Positions 42,424 to 50,490 of a stretch of DNA of 64,000 nt are shown piece after piece. Under the pieces are notes generated by a model, which saw nothing but the letters and a program-made list of their open reading frames with translations, had not been told where the DNA came from and did no database searches. Where the stretch lies: contig NZ_NMZQ01000022.1 of the NCBI RefSeq assembly GCF_010093125.1, positions 1 through 64,000 of the forward strand, in the 5' to 3' direction. The stretch's first letter is position 1. Each line of letters opens with the position of its first letter. The stretch comes from Veillonella sp. R32. Its GTDB lineage: Bacteria; Bacillota; Negativicutes; Veillonellales; Veillonellaceae. A program made the position numbers and the translations under genes.

Positions 42424-45255
42424 ATGGATTACGGTAAAACATTACATTTGCCTGCTACAGAATTTCCAATGCGCGGGAACTTACCAAAACGAGAACCAGA
42501 ATATTTGAAATATTGGGAAGATAATAAAATTTATGAAAAACGCTTAGAATTGCGCAAAGGGAATAAGCCGTTTGTATTGCATGATGGCCCTCCATACGCT
42601 AATGGTAAACTTCATATTGGCCATGCCCTTAATAAAACATTAAAAGATATTATCATGAAATATAAAACTATGCAGGGATATTACACCCCGTATATTCCTG
42701 GTTGGGATACGCATGGTTTGCCAATTGAACATGCTGTTATTAAAAATACAGGTCTTAATCGCCATGAAATGAGTCCTCTGGATTTACGTGCTAAATGTAA
42801 AGAATATGCGTTGCAGTGCGTAGAAGATCAAAAGAAAGACTTTATTCGTTTTGGTGTACTTGGGCGTTTTGAAGATCCTTATTTGACATTAAAACCAGCT
42901 TTTGAAGTTAAACAACTTGGCATCTTTGGGGAAATGGCTAAGCGTGGTCATATCTACAAAGGGTTAAAAACAGTATACTGGTGTACTCATTGTGAAACAG
43001 CGTTGGCTGAAGCGGAAATTGAATATAAAGAAAAGAAATCCTTCTCTATTTATGTAAAATATGCGTATGTTAATGAATTAAAACGTACATTACCAGCTGA
43101 TGTAGATACTAAAAAAGCCTACGCTGTTATTTGGACAACTACACCTTGGACATTGCCAGCATCTCAAGCAATTTCTGTGAACCCTGAATTAGAATATTCT
43201 TGGGTACAAGTGGGTGAAGAATACTACTTGATGGCTACTGATTTGGTAGCTAATGCATTAAAAGATGCTCAAGTAGCAGATTATACTGTACTTAATACCT
43301 TCTCTGGGGCGGATTTAGAATTAGCTACTTTTAAACATCCATTCATCGAACGGGAAGTGCCCGTATTCTTAGGTGACCATGTAACGCTTGAAGCTGGTAC
43401 TGGTTGCGTTCATACGGCGCCAGCTCACGGCGAAGAAGACTTTGGTGTATATCAAACGTATAAAAAAGCCGGTAAAGTTGATTTTGAAATCACTTCCTTT
43501 GTTGATCCAACGGGTACTTATGTAAGTGCGGTAGATAATGGCCGTTATGGTGACACGGAAGAAGCCTTAGCCGGTAAAGAAATTCATGAGGCAGAAGTGC
43601 CTATCTTGAAAATTGTAGCTCATAATGGTGCGTTACTTCATAAAGGTACACTTCGTCATCAATATGCGCATTGCTGGCGTTGTAAGAATCCTGTTATCTA
43701 TCGTGCTACGGAACAGTGGTTCTCATCTGTTGATGGCTATCGCAAAGAAGCCCTTGATGTAATCGACAATCAAGTACAGTGGATTCCTAAATGGGGTCAT
43801 GACCGTATTTATAATATGATTGCTGATCGTGGGGATTGGTGTGTATCCCGTCAACGTGTTTGGGGTGTGCCAATTCCAGTATTCTACTGTAAATCTTGTG
43901 GTGACTATGTCATCAATGATGATACTATCAAATCGGTTCAAGCTTGGGTTGCTAAAGAAGGCTCCGATGCTTGGTGGAATCATACAGAAAAAGAATTATT
44001 GCCAGAGGGTTTCACCTGCCCTCATTGTGGTCATGATGAATTCCGCAAAGAAACAGACATCATGGACGTTTGGTTCGATAGTGGTTCTTCTTGGGCTGGT
44101 GTACTTGAAAACGAAGGCCTTGATGTACCATGTGCTATGTACCTTGAAGGGTCTGACCAACATCGTGGCTGGTTTAACTCTTCCTTATTAACTGGCGTTG
44201 CGACTACAGGCAAAGCACCATATAACTCTGTACTAACTCACGGTTTCGTAGTGGACGGGGAAGGCCGTAAAATGTCTAAATCCGTTGGTAATACAGTGGC
44301 ACCATCTGACATCATTGATGTTTATGGGGCTGATGTAATGCGTCTTTGGGTATCTTCAGCTGATTACCAAGGTGACGTGCGTTTGTCTAAAGACATCGTA
44401 AAACAGTTATCCGAAGTATATCGTAAGATTCGTAATACGTTCCGCTTCTTGCTAGGTAACTTGGATGATTTCAATCCAAATACAGACAAAGTTTCCTATG
44501 ATCAATTGTCTGAAATTGATAAATGGGCGCTCCTTCGCTTAGAAGAAGTTCGTCGTAAAGTTACGGAAGCCTATGAAAACTATGAATTCCATATTTTATA
44601 TCATACGATTCACAACTTCTGCACCGTTGATTTAAGTTCGTTCTACTTAGACGTGTTAAAAGATACGATGTATGCAGAAGAAGCGACTTCGGTAGCTCGT
44701 CGTAGTGCCCAAACAGCTATGTATGAAATTGTTACAACCTTAGTTCGTATGGTGGCACCAGTGCTTTCCTTTACAGCGGAAGAAGTATGGCAGTACATGC
44801 CTAAAGAAGACGGCATGCGTGAAAGCGTAATGCTTGAAGATTGGCCTACAGGTAATGAAGCTCATTATGATGCTGCATTGGCTGAAAAATGGAACCACGT
44901 ATTAGCTTTGCGTGGGGAATTAACGAAAGCCCTTGAAACAGCACGTCAAGATAAAGTTATCGGTCATTCTTTGGATGCTTCGATTACGGTATATGCCGAT
45001 GGCGCTGCTTATGAAACGTTAGCACAAGTGAAAGATTTAGCGGCTTTACTTATCGTAAGTGAAGCACACTTGGTAGAAGGTCGTGCTAATGCACCAGCTG
45101 AAGCGGTGGCTACGGAAGAAGGTCACTTGAGTGTGGTTGTAAAACCAAGTGAATTTGAAAAATGTGAACGTTGCTGGATTCATCGTGATACAGTAGGTAA
45201 CGATGCAGAACATCCTACCTTGTGTCATCGTTGTGTAGAAGTGTTAAGTAAATAA
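42424..45255 (+). CDS. ileS: Isoleucyl-tRNA synthetase
   Basis: IleS charges tRNA-Ile. The 943-residue protein has HIGH at residues 64-67 (GKLHIGHALNK), KMSKS at 616-620, an editing domain (GTGCVHTAPAHGEEDFGVY) and a C-terminal zinc finger, CERCWIHRD with LCHRC. All hallmarks of the bacterial type are intact. GAGGAGAG precedes the ATG. It is controlled by the T-box upstream and followed by a giant palindromic terminator. Confidence 0.97.
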   Translation: MDYGKTLHLPATEFPMRGNLPKREPEYLKYWEDNKIYEKRLELRKGNKPFVLHDGPPYANGKLHIGHALNKTLKDIIMKYKTMQGYYTPYIPGWDTHGLPIEHAVIKNTGLNRHEMSPLDLRAKCKEYALQCVEDQKKDFIRFGVLGRFEDPYLTLKPAFEVKQLGIFGEMAKRGHIYKGLKTVYWCTHCETALAEAEIEYKEKKSFSIYVKYAYVNELKRTLPADVDTKKAYAVIWTTTPWTLPASQAISVNPELEYSWVQVGEEYYLMATDLVANALKDAQVADYTVLNTFSGADLELATFKHPFIEREVPVFLGDHVTLEAGTGCVHTAPAHGEEDFGVYQTYKKAGKVDFEITSFVDPTGTYVSAVDNGRYGDTEEALAGKEIHEAEVPILKIVAHNGALLHKGTLRHQYAHCWRCKNPVIYRATEQWFSSVDGYRKEALDVIDNQVQWIPKWGHDRIYNMIADRGDWCVSRQRVWGVPIPVFYCKSCGDYVINDDTIKSVQAWVAKEGSDAWWNHTEKELLPEGFTCPHCGHDEFRKETDIMDVWFDSGSSWAGVLENEGLDVPCAMYLEGSDQHRGWFNSSLLTGVATTGKAPYNSVLTHGFVVDGEGRKMSKSVGNTVAPSDIIDVYGADVMRLWVSSADYQGDVRLSKDIVKQLSEVYRKIRNTFRFLLGNLDDFNPNTDKVSYDQLSEIDKWALLRLEEVRRKVTEAYENYEFHILYHTIHNFCTVDLSSFYLDVLKDTMYAEEATSVARRSAQTAMYEIVTTLVRMVAPVLSFTAEEVWQYMPKEDGMRESVMLEDWPTGNEAHYDAALAEKWNHVLALRGELTKALETARQDKVIGHSLDASITVYADGAAYETLAQVKDLAALLIVSEAHLVEGRANAPAEAVATEEGHLSVVVKPSEFEKCERCWIHRDTVGNDAEHPTLCHRCVEVLSK

Positions 45256-45683
45256 AACATTTGCCGAAAGATTCTCCTATTAATAGGAGAGCTATACTGT
45301 TAGGATAAGAACAAAAAATCCTCCTCTTGCTGCTCAGTTCTAAATCAAAGATTTAGAAAAGTCGCTACAAGAGGAGGATTTTTATTCTTACAACAGATAG
45401 TCTTATTAAGGTCGGAGAATCTTTTGGCAGAGTGTTGTTATTTGGGAGGGGAGTCGCGGCAAGAGGACCTAAGGGGGCTTTTGCACTCGAATATAACGGC
45501 ATTAAAGAGAAATCTTTATAAGTATTTATAGGGGATCTGTGAGGGAGAGAAAAGTCGCGGGGCTAATGGTCTTTTGCTTTCATATGTTATAATAGATTTA
45601 TATAAATAAATCTATTTTCTTGGTTGCAGTAAGCGAAAGTTAGGGCAATTAGGAAGGGTATTTATTAGGCAATGGAGATGACT
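45256..45683. other. Intergenic region with giant palindrome and HAD promoter
   Basis: Holds the 170-bp palindromic element (45262-45431) and an extended -10 promoter TGTTATAAT (45586-45593 area) followed by a palindrome AATAGATTTA/TAAATCTATT (45591-45616). The sequence between about 45432 and 45580 shows nothing recognisable. Confidence 0.6.
45262..45431. terminator. Giant imperfect palindrome downstream of ileS
   Basis: Outer arms GCCGAAAGATTCTCC and GGAGAATCTTTTGGC, middle arms CTATACTGTTAGGATAAGAA against TTCTTACAACAGATAG, core arms AATCCTCCTCTTG/CAAGAGGAGGATT and an innermost TTCTAAATC/GATTTAGAA make nearly the whole element one hairpin. The core has A and T runs on its two sides and can terminate ileS. 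Confidence 0.75.
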
Positions 45684-46646
45684 ATGACAGAAAAAATAAA
45701 TTCCATAAATGTAGAGGATCAAGCGGCTGTGTTTGAGGTAGCTGCTAAAGCTAGTCATACGGCTAGTTTGCCAACAAAATCGGCGGATTTACAATTAAAG
45801 AAGCCTATTAAATTAATTGTTTCAGATGTAGATGGTACCTTAGTGGATACGCACAAGCATGTAAGTGATGAAACGGTGGCGGCTGTGAAAGCCGCTATAG
45901 AGGCTGGTGTGACGGTAGCGGTAGCGAGCGGCCGTGCTTGGGGGGAAATGGGTGAGGTGATTCATCGCATCCCTGAGATTCAGCATTATATTTGCAGTAA
46001 TGGTGCCGTTGTATTTGAGCAACAGGGTGGGGACACAACCACTGTGTTTCATCAGTCGTTTAGCAATGCAGAAGGGTTACGGTTGTTGGATGAATTAAGG
46101 CCTTTTGATGTATATATTGAAGCTTATGGTGGTAAAGATATTTATGGTGAAACGGAAGGCATGTTAGAGTTTGCTAGTAATTTACCACCTCATTTGGTGC
46201 CGCTTATGAAAGCGAGTCGTACGATGGTGTCTAATTTACGTGAGCATATAGTAAAAACGGGCATGGACTTAGAAAAAATTCAATTATTTTATGGAACCGA
46301 AGCTAAAAAAGAAGCTATTTTAGATCATTTTAAAGGCGATCATCGCTTTGTCATCATTCAATCTAGTGAAGGCAATCTTGAGTTTGTACAGCCAGGGATT
46401 AGCAAAGGCCGTGCGGTAGCGGCATTGGCAGATTCTCTAGGCCTTACGGCTGATGAAGTGATGACTATTGGTGACAGTAATAATGATTTGACCATGCTAG
46501 CCTATGGTGGTATTTCCTTTGCCATGATGAATGGGGAAGCAACGGCTAAGGCTACTGCTAAATGGTTAGCCCCTTCGAACGATGAACAGGGGGTAGCACA
46601 AATGATTCGTTTAGTATTGGCAGCAGAGGAGCAGCAAGCCATATAG
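45684..46646 (+). CDS. Cof-type HAD-IIB phosphatase
   Basis: The 320-residue HAD hydrolase has motif I SDVDGTLVD (Asp nucleophile), motif II ASGRAWGEM region, motif III Lys in ISKGRAV, and motif IV GDSNNDLTML. The cap insertion between motifs II and III is the Cof/YbiV type, which removes phosphate from sugar phosphates or flavin nucleotides; the substrate is not predictable. A 36-residue N-terminal extension precedes the domain. ATG 45684 with GGAG 6 bp upstream is preferred over ATG 45672. Confidence 0.88.
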   Translation: MTEKINSINVEDQAAVFEVAAKASHTASLPTKSADLQLKKPIKLIVSDVDGTLVDTHKHVSDETVAAVKAAIEAGVTVAVASGRAWGEMGEVIHRIPEIQHYICSNGAVVFEQQGGDTTTVFHQSFSNAEGLRLLDELRPFDVYIEAYGGKDIYGETEGMLEFASNLPPHLVPLMKASRTMVSNLREHIVKTGMDLEKIQLFYGTEAKKEAILDHFKGDHRFVIIQSSEGNLEFVQPGISKGRAVAALADSLGLTADEVMTIGDSNNDLTMLAYGGISFAMMNGEATAKATAKWLAPSNDEQGVAQMIRLVLAAEEQQAI

Positions 46647-46657
46647 TATGGCTTGCT
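46633..46657 (+). terminator. Hairpin spanning the HAD stop codon
   Basis: Arms AGCAAGCCATA and TATGGCTTGCT pair perfectly around TAG. It lacks a T tract, so it may be a weak terminator or an mRNA-stability/translation element just before the ferredoxin start. Confidence 0.4.
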
Positions 46658-46666
46658 AAATAGAAG

Positions 46667-46876
46667 ATGGCAAATACTCACTTTAGGACGCTAACATTTG
46701 TAATTGATGGGCAGCGCTGTGTGAAATGTGGTGCCTGTGCGTTAGATTGTCCAGTACAGATTATTTCTGAAAAAACATTACAATTTTTTATTGGCCCCGG
46801 CTGTATTGGTTGTGGTGATTGTTATGAAATTTGTCCAGTGGGGGCTATTAAAAAGCAGCAAGTAGATGATATATAA
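46667..46876 (+). CDS. 2[4Fe-4S] ferredoxin-like protein
   Basis: The 69-residue protein has two CxxCxxCxxxCP clusters, CVKCGACALDCP (residues 18-29) and CIGCGDCYEICP (46-57), for two [4Fe-4S] clusters. It serves as a small electron carrier; partner unknown. The ribosome binding site is weak (AGAAG), so it may be translated by coupling to the HAD gene 20 bp upstream. Confidence 0.85.
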   Translation: MANTHFRTLTFVIDGQRCVKCGACALDCPVQIISEKTLQFFIGPGCIGCGDCYEICPVGAIKKQQVDDI

Positions 46877-46901
46877 TTATCAATAGCTATTTGCTGCTTT
46901 T
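46849..46901 (+). terminator. Terminator overlapping the ferredoxin 3' end
   Basis: AAAAGCAGCAA inside the last codons pairs with TTGCTGCTTTT downstream of the stop. Confidence 0.65.
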
Positions 46902-47503
46902 GATATTTTTTATCAATATATAACGAAGTAAGTTGGTAGCAGATTTTAATTTGTGTATTCCTACTATACACCAAGACAAAGGCTGTAAAATAAAGGATGT
47001 ATAGTTAAGAATACATAGTCATACATTTTCTGTCTTATTGGATTATATTTTAAAAAAACTGAGAGTAACTGTAATTATAGATATTTAAAGTTTTTATAAA
47101 AATACATGTAAATTGCATATAAACTAAAAAATACTATTTGAATATCCTATGAAAAACAGGGGGCAAACTTGAAAAATGAGAGTATATATAGCTTCATGGG
47201 TGGATTTTTTATCATAATGATGTTGACAGCTACTATTATTTTTTATAAAATATTTGAAGAAATAGAAGAAATTCTTCTCAATTTCCAAATTATAATATAC
47301 AAAATATAAGTATGCTAAGTAGCATAGGACAATGTAATATTTGTAGCCAAAAATTTGGCCTCTTTCGACAAGGTTAGCACTGCGCAACGATTTCAGTAGG
47401 GCTTAAGCAAGCTCGGGTAGTTAGCACAATATACGTGTTATATGAAATCAGGGACGTATTCTGTTGACCTGTTTTTATGTCATAAGCGAAATGAGGGTAG
47501 TTG
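46877..47503. other. Long AT-rich region upstream of the metal-uptake island
   Basis: Contains ACTATACA and TGTATAGTTA words near 46963 and 47000, a possible small membrane-protein frame (47169-47309, listed), an ATCATAATGAT palindrome at 47211-47221 and a TTGACA/TAAAAT pair at 47223-47251. The stretch 47340-47500 is less AT-rich and may hold the island leader; no known riboswitch was recognised. Confidence 0.45.
47169..47309 (+). CDS. Possible 46-residue membrane peptide
   Basis: From TTG 47169 with AGGGGG 5 bp upstream, 46 codons give a peptide with one hydrophobic segment (GGFFIIMMLTATIIFYKI) then an acidic amphipathic stretch (FEEIEEILLNFQIII). It is single-pass and too short for routine detection. 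In AT-rich DNA such frames arise by chance, so support is moderate at best. Confidence 0.3.
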   Translation: MKNESIYSFMGGFFIIMMLTATIIFYKIFEEIEEILLNFQIIIYKI

Positions 47504-48607
47504 ATGAATGACGTTGAAATAATGACGCGTCAACAACGCCTGCAAGAGTTACAAACCGCTACGAAGCATCGCACTGAAACATTGGGCAGTTGGGCCGTAC
47601 CGGTTCTGACTGCCTTTTTAATTTGCGCAATTATAGCTGCTATTGCGTTAGGAAGTGTAACTATACCTGCAGGCCATGTGTTGGCGGTGATTAGCGGCAA
47701 AGTAATGCATACGCCCATACCCGATGCGGTAGGGCCGGCGATGACCGATATTGTGTGGGATATTCGTATTCCGCGAGTAATTTTGGCGGCTTTAGTAGGA
47801 GCTGGACTGGCTCTATCGGGAGCGGTTATGCAAGCAGCGGTGCAAAATCCATTGGCTGAGCCTTTTATTTTGGGGATTGCATCGGGGGCGTCGGTAGGCG
47901 CCGTTATGGCTATATTATTAGGCTTCTTATTAGGTGCTGCTAATGTGGGCGTGCCTATTTGGGCCTTTGGTGGTGCCATTGTAGCTACGCTGGCCGTTAT
48001 GGCGTTAGCGGGGATGGGACGCCGTATTTCTACAGTAAAACTTGTATTAGCTGGGGCGGTAGTGAGTGCGCTATGCACGGCGCTGTCTAATTTTGTGATT
48101 TATATGGCTGGTGATGCAGAAGGCATGCAAAGCGCAGCCTTTTGGACCATGGGATCCTTGGCGGATGCTAAGTGGTCTATGTTATTGTGGCCGACGCTAG
48201 TAGTAAGTGGTATGACAATTTATTTTTTATCGCAAGTAAGGGCGCTAGATGCGTTGTTGCTGGGTGAAGAGATGGCGATTACCTTAGGTATCCATGCGAC
48301 TCGCAAACGATATATATATATGGCATGTATGGCTTTGCTTACAGGTGTGCTCGTTTCACAATGTGGCATTATTGGCTTTGTAGGTCTGGTAATTCCTCAT
48401 ATGTCACGGGCTTTGGTAGGAGTTGGTCATAAACGGTTGTTGCCAGTCGTTGCCTTAGGCGGTGCTATATTTCTAGTGTTAGCTGACTTGTTGTCTCGGG
48501 TGTTATTGCCTGCCGGTGATTTGCCAATTGGTATTTTGACGGCCCTTATGGGAGCGCCTTTATTTATGAAACTCCTATTTGGTTCAAGTCGTAATTTTGG
48601 TGGTTAG
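47504..48607 (+). CDS. FecCD-family permease of a metal-chelate/B12-type ABC importer
   Basis: The 367-residue protein has about ten membrane segments. FecCD/BtuC blocks are RIPRVILAALVGAGLALSGAVMQAAVQNPLAEPFILGIASGAS, GEEMAITLGIH and GIIGFVGLVIPHMSRALVG. A single permease gene with one ATPase and one binding protein suggests a BtuCDF-like homodimer. Cargo may be a ferric siderophore, haem or cobamide. ATG 47504 follows GAGGG. It is the first gene of the uptake island. Confidence 0.9.
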   Translation: MNDVEIMTRQQRLQELQTATKHRTETLGSWAVPVLTAFLICAIIAAIALGSVTIPAGHVLAVISGKVMHTPIPDAVGPAMTDIVWDIRIPRVILAALVGAGLALSGAVMQAAVQNPLAEPFILGIASGASVGAVMAILLGFLLGAANVGVPIWAFGGAIVATLAVMALAGMGRRISTVKLVLAGAVVSALCTALSNFVIYMAGDAEGMQSAAFWTMGSLADAKWSMLLWPTLVVSGMTIYFLSQVRALDALLLGEEMAITLGIHATRKRYIYMACMALLTGVLVSQCGIIGFVGLVIPHMSRALVGVGHKRLLPVVALGGAIFLVLADLLSRVLLPAGDLPIGILTALMGAPLFMKLLFGSSRNFGG

Positions 48608-48616
48608 GAGGTATCT

Positions 48617-49462
48617 ATGAAAGAGATTGTAGTAGAGAACCTCTCCTATGAGATAGGTGATGCACAAATTTTAAATCACTTATCGCTAACCATTCCCGCC
48701 AATAAATTTGTTGGTCTTATGGGTCCTAATGGTTGTGGTAAGTCCACTTTGTTAAAACATTTATATCGCGTTATCCCGATACAAGCAGGTACGATCCGTT
48801 TTGATGAAACGCCGTTAGATACCATTCCTTTACGGGAAGCGGCCAAGCGCATTGGCGTAATGGGGCAGTTTCACAGTATTAATTTTGATTTTACTGTCTG
48901 GCAAATTGTAATGATGGGGCGAACTCCTTACAAACAAGGGTTTGATGAGGATACGGAAGAAGATGTGACCTTAGCCATGGAAGCCCTTCGAAAAGTGGGT
49001 ATGTGGGATAGAGCTCATCGAAGTTTTGCCTCTTTATCTGGTGGTGAACAGCAACGCGTTATGTTAGCGCGTGTTCTTTGCCAAGAGCCAGAGTATTTGA
49101 TTTTGGATGAACCAACGAACCATCTAGATATTACCTATCAGCTGGAGCTGTTGGAAGTCATAAAAGGGTTAGGTGTTGGTGTGATAGCCGCACTTCATGA
49201 TTTAAATTTGGCCTCTTTATTCTGTGATGAATTATTTATTATGAAACGAGGTCAATTAGTAGCCCAAGGCACACCCCGTGACATTGTGCATGAAGCACTG
49301 ATTCGTGAGGTATACGAAGTAGCGAGTGTAGTGTCCTATCACGAAGATGGCACCCCTATGGTGACCTATGAAAGGCAGCCACGGCGTCAGACTCGTTTAG
49401 GGGCATTTCACCAGAGCGATGCATCGGGGCTAGGACTAAGCCGTACTGGTGATAGCCTATGA
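48617..49462 (+). CDS. ABC ATPase of the first metal-chelate importer
   Basis: This 281-residue FecE/BtuD-type ATPase has Walker A GPNGCGKST near residue 37, Q-loop GQFHSINFD, signature LSGGEQQRVMLAR, Walker B YLILDEPTNHLD and the switch His in LHDLNLAS. A C-terminal tail of about 30 residues is rich in Arg/Gln/Gly. It overlaps the next gene by 4 bases (ATGA), showing tight coupling. AGGAGG precedes the ATG. Confidence 0.93.
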   Translation: MKEIVVENLSYEIGDAQILNHLSLTIPANKFVGLMGPNGCGKSTLLKHLYRVIPIQAGTIRFDETPLDTIPLREAAKRIGVMGQFHSINFDFTVWQIVMMGRTPYKQGFDEDTEEDVTLAMEALRKVGMWDRAHRSFASLSGGEQQRVMLARVLCQEPEYLILDEPTNHLDITYQLELLEVIKGLGVGVIAALHDLNLASLFCDELFIMKRGQLVAQGTPRDIVHEALIREVYEVASVVSYHEDGTPMVTYERQPRRQTRLGAFHQSDASGLGLSRTGDSL

Positions 49463-50490
49463 TAAGCACTTGGGAACGGTGGAGTCGGCGTTGTATAGGG
49501 GCTATTCTGTTAGCTATAATGCTTCTTATTGCCTGGTTTGCTTATACAAATGGGCATTGGCATATTGTAGGAGATAGCGATGAGAGTCAAACGGGGATTA
49601 CGATACAAAATGTAGATAGTGATGGACATTCTATGCGTTTCACCTACGCAGCGCCACCTAAGCGCGTTATTGTAACGTATCCTGGAGCGACGGAGTTATT
49701 GATCGATTTAGGATTAGCGGACCGCATTGTAGGAACGGTGGCTCCCTATGGGGAAGAGCTAGCGCGGTATCGTGACATATATAGCAAGTTACCATTAATT
49801 ACTAATAGCTATGTGCCTAGTCGCGAACAAGTATTGGCGATGCAACCTGATGTATTAATGGGGTGGTCGCATCATTTTACACCAGCTGCATTAGGTGATG
49901 TACGGCAGTGGTATGAAAGAGATATTGGTGTATATATTGTGCCAGCTACGATTCGTAAGAATCAGCCCACCTTAGAGAGTGCAATTTATCCCTTTATTGA
50001 TGATATGGGACGTTTGTTTCAAGTCCCTCAGAAGGCAAGTGCCTATAAAGCAGAGTTACAACAGCGAGTGCAAGCGGTGACTCAGCGAGTAAATAGTTGG
50101 ACCTATAAGCCGAGTGTTATTATTTTACAAGCTCACGGGCATAGTACCTATAGCTTATATGGACCAGTGTATCTCGTAGATGACATCGTAAAAAAAGCAG
50201 GTGGTCATAATTTGACGAACCGACAGATTTCGATGGTAGGGCCTGAGCGTGTGTTGGCCTTTGACCCTGATGTAATTGTGTATGTGACTGTGAGCCAAGG
50301 AAATCGTACATTGAGTGATGCAGAAGCTATCACTGAATTAAAAGCGGATCCAAATTTGCGCAATATGCGAGCCATTCAAGGAGGGCGTATTATAGCAGTG
50401 CCCTTTGCCGATGTGAATAATGGTAACGGTCGTGTGGTGGATGCCTTAGAGAAAATTGCTCAAGGCTTTGAGGAGGAACAAAATAAATGA
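49459..50490 (+). CDS. Membrane-anchored substrate-binding protein of the first importer
   Basis: The 343-residue protein has one N-terminal hydrophobic segment (CIGAILLAIMLLIAWFAY) and no lipobox, so it is likely anchored by an uncleaved signal. The class III binding-protein fold is seen in PPKRVIVTYPGATELLIDLGLADRIVG, QVLAMQPDVLMGW and DDIVKKAGGHNL. It should deliver a chelate to the FecCD permease. It overlaps the ATPase gene and the TonB-dependent receptor gene by 4 bases each. Confidence 0.88.
   Translation: MISTWERWSRRCIGAILLAIMLLIAWFAYTNGHWHIVGDSDESQTGITIQNVDSDGHSMRFTYAAPPKRVIVTYPGATELLIDLGLADRIVGTVAPYGEELARYRDIYSKLPLITNSYVPSREQVLAMQPDVLMGWSHHFTPAALGDVRQWYERDIGVYIVPATIRKNQPTLESAIYPFIDDMGRLFQVPQKASAYKAELQQRVQAVTQRVNSWTYKPSVIILQAHGHSTYSLYGPVYLVDDIVKKAGGHNLTNRQISMVGPERVLAFDPDVIVYVTVSQGNRTLSDAEAITELKADPNLRNMRAIQGGRIIAVPFADVNNGNGRVVDALEKIAQGFEEEQNK

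Noticed and set aside
47211-47251. Fur-regulated promoter for the uptake island
   Set aside because: ATCATAATGAT and a TTGACA/TAAAAT pair are present, but they lie about 250 bp from the first gene and inside a possible small frame; too weak to call.
47124-47387. 87-codon minus-strand frame rich in Tyr/Phe
   Set aside because: Composition reflects AT-rich DNA; no ribosome site, and a plus-strand frame or promoter fits the region better.
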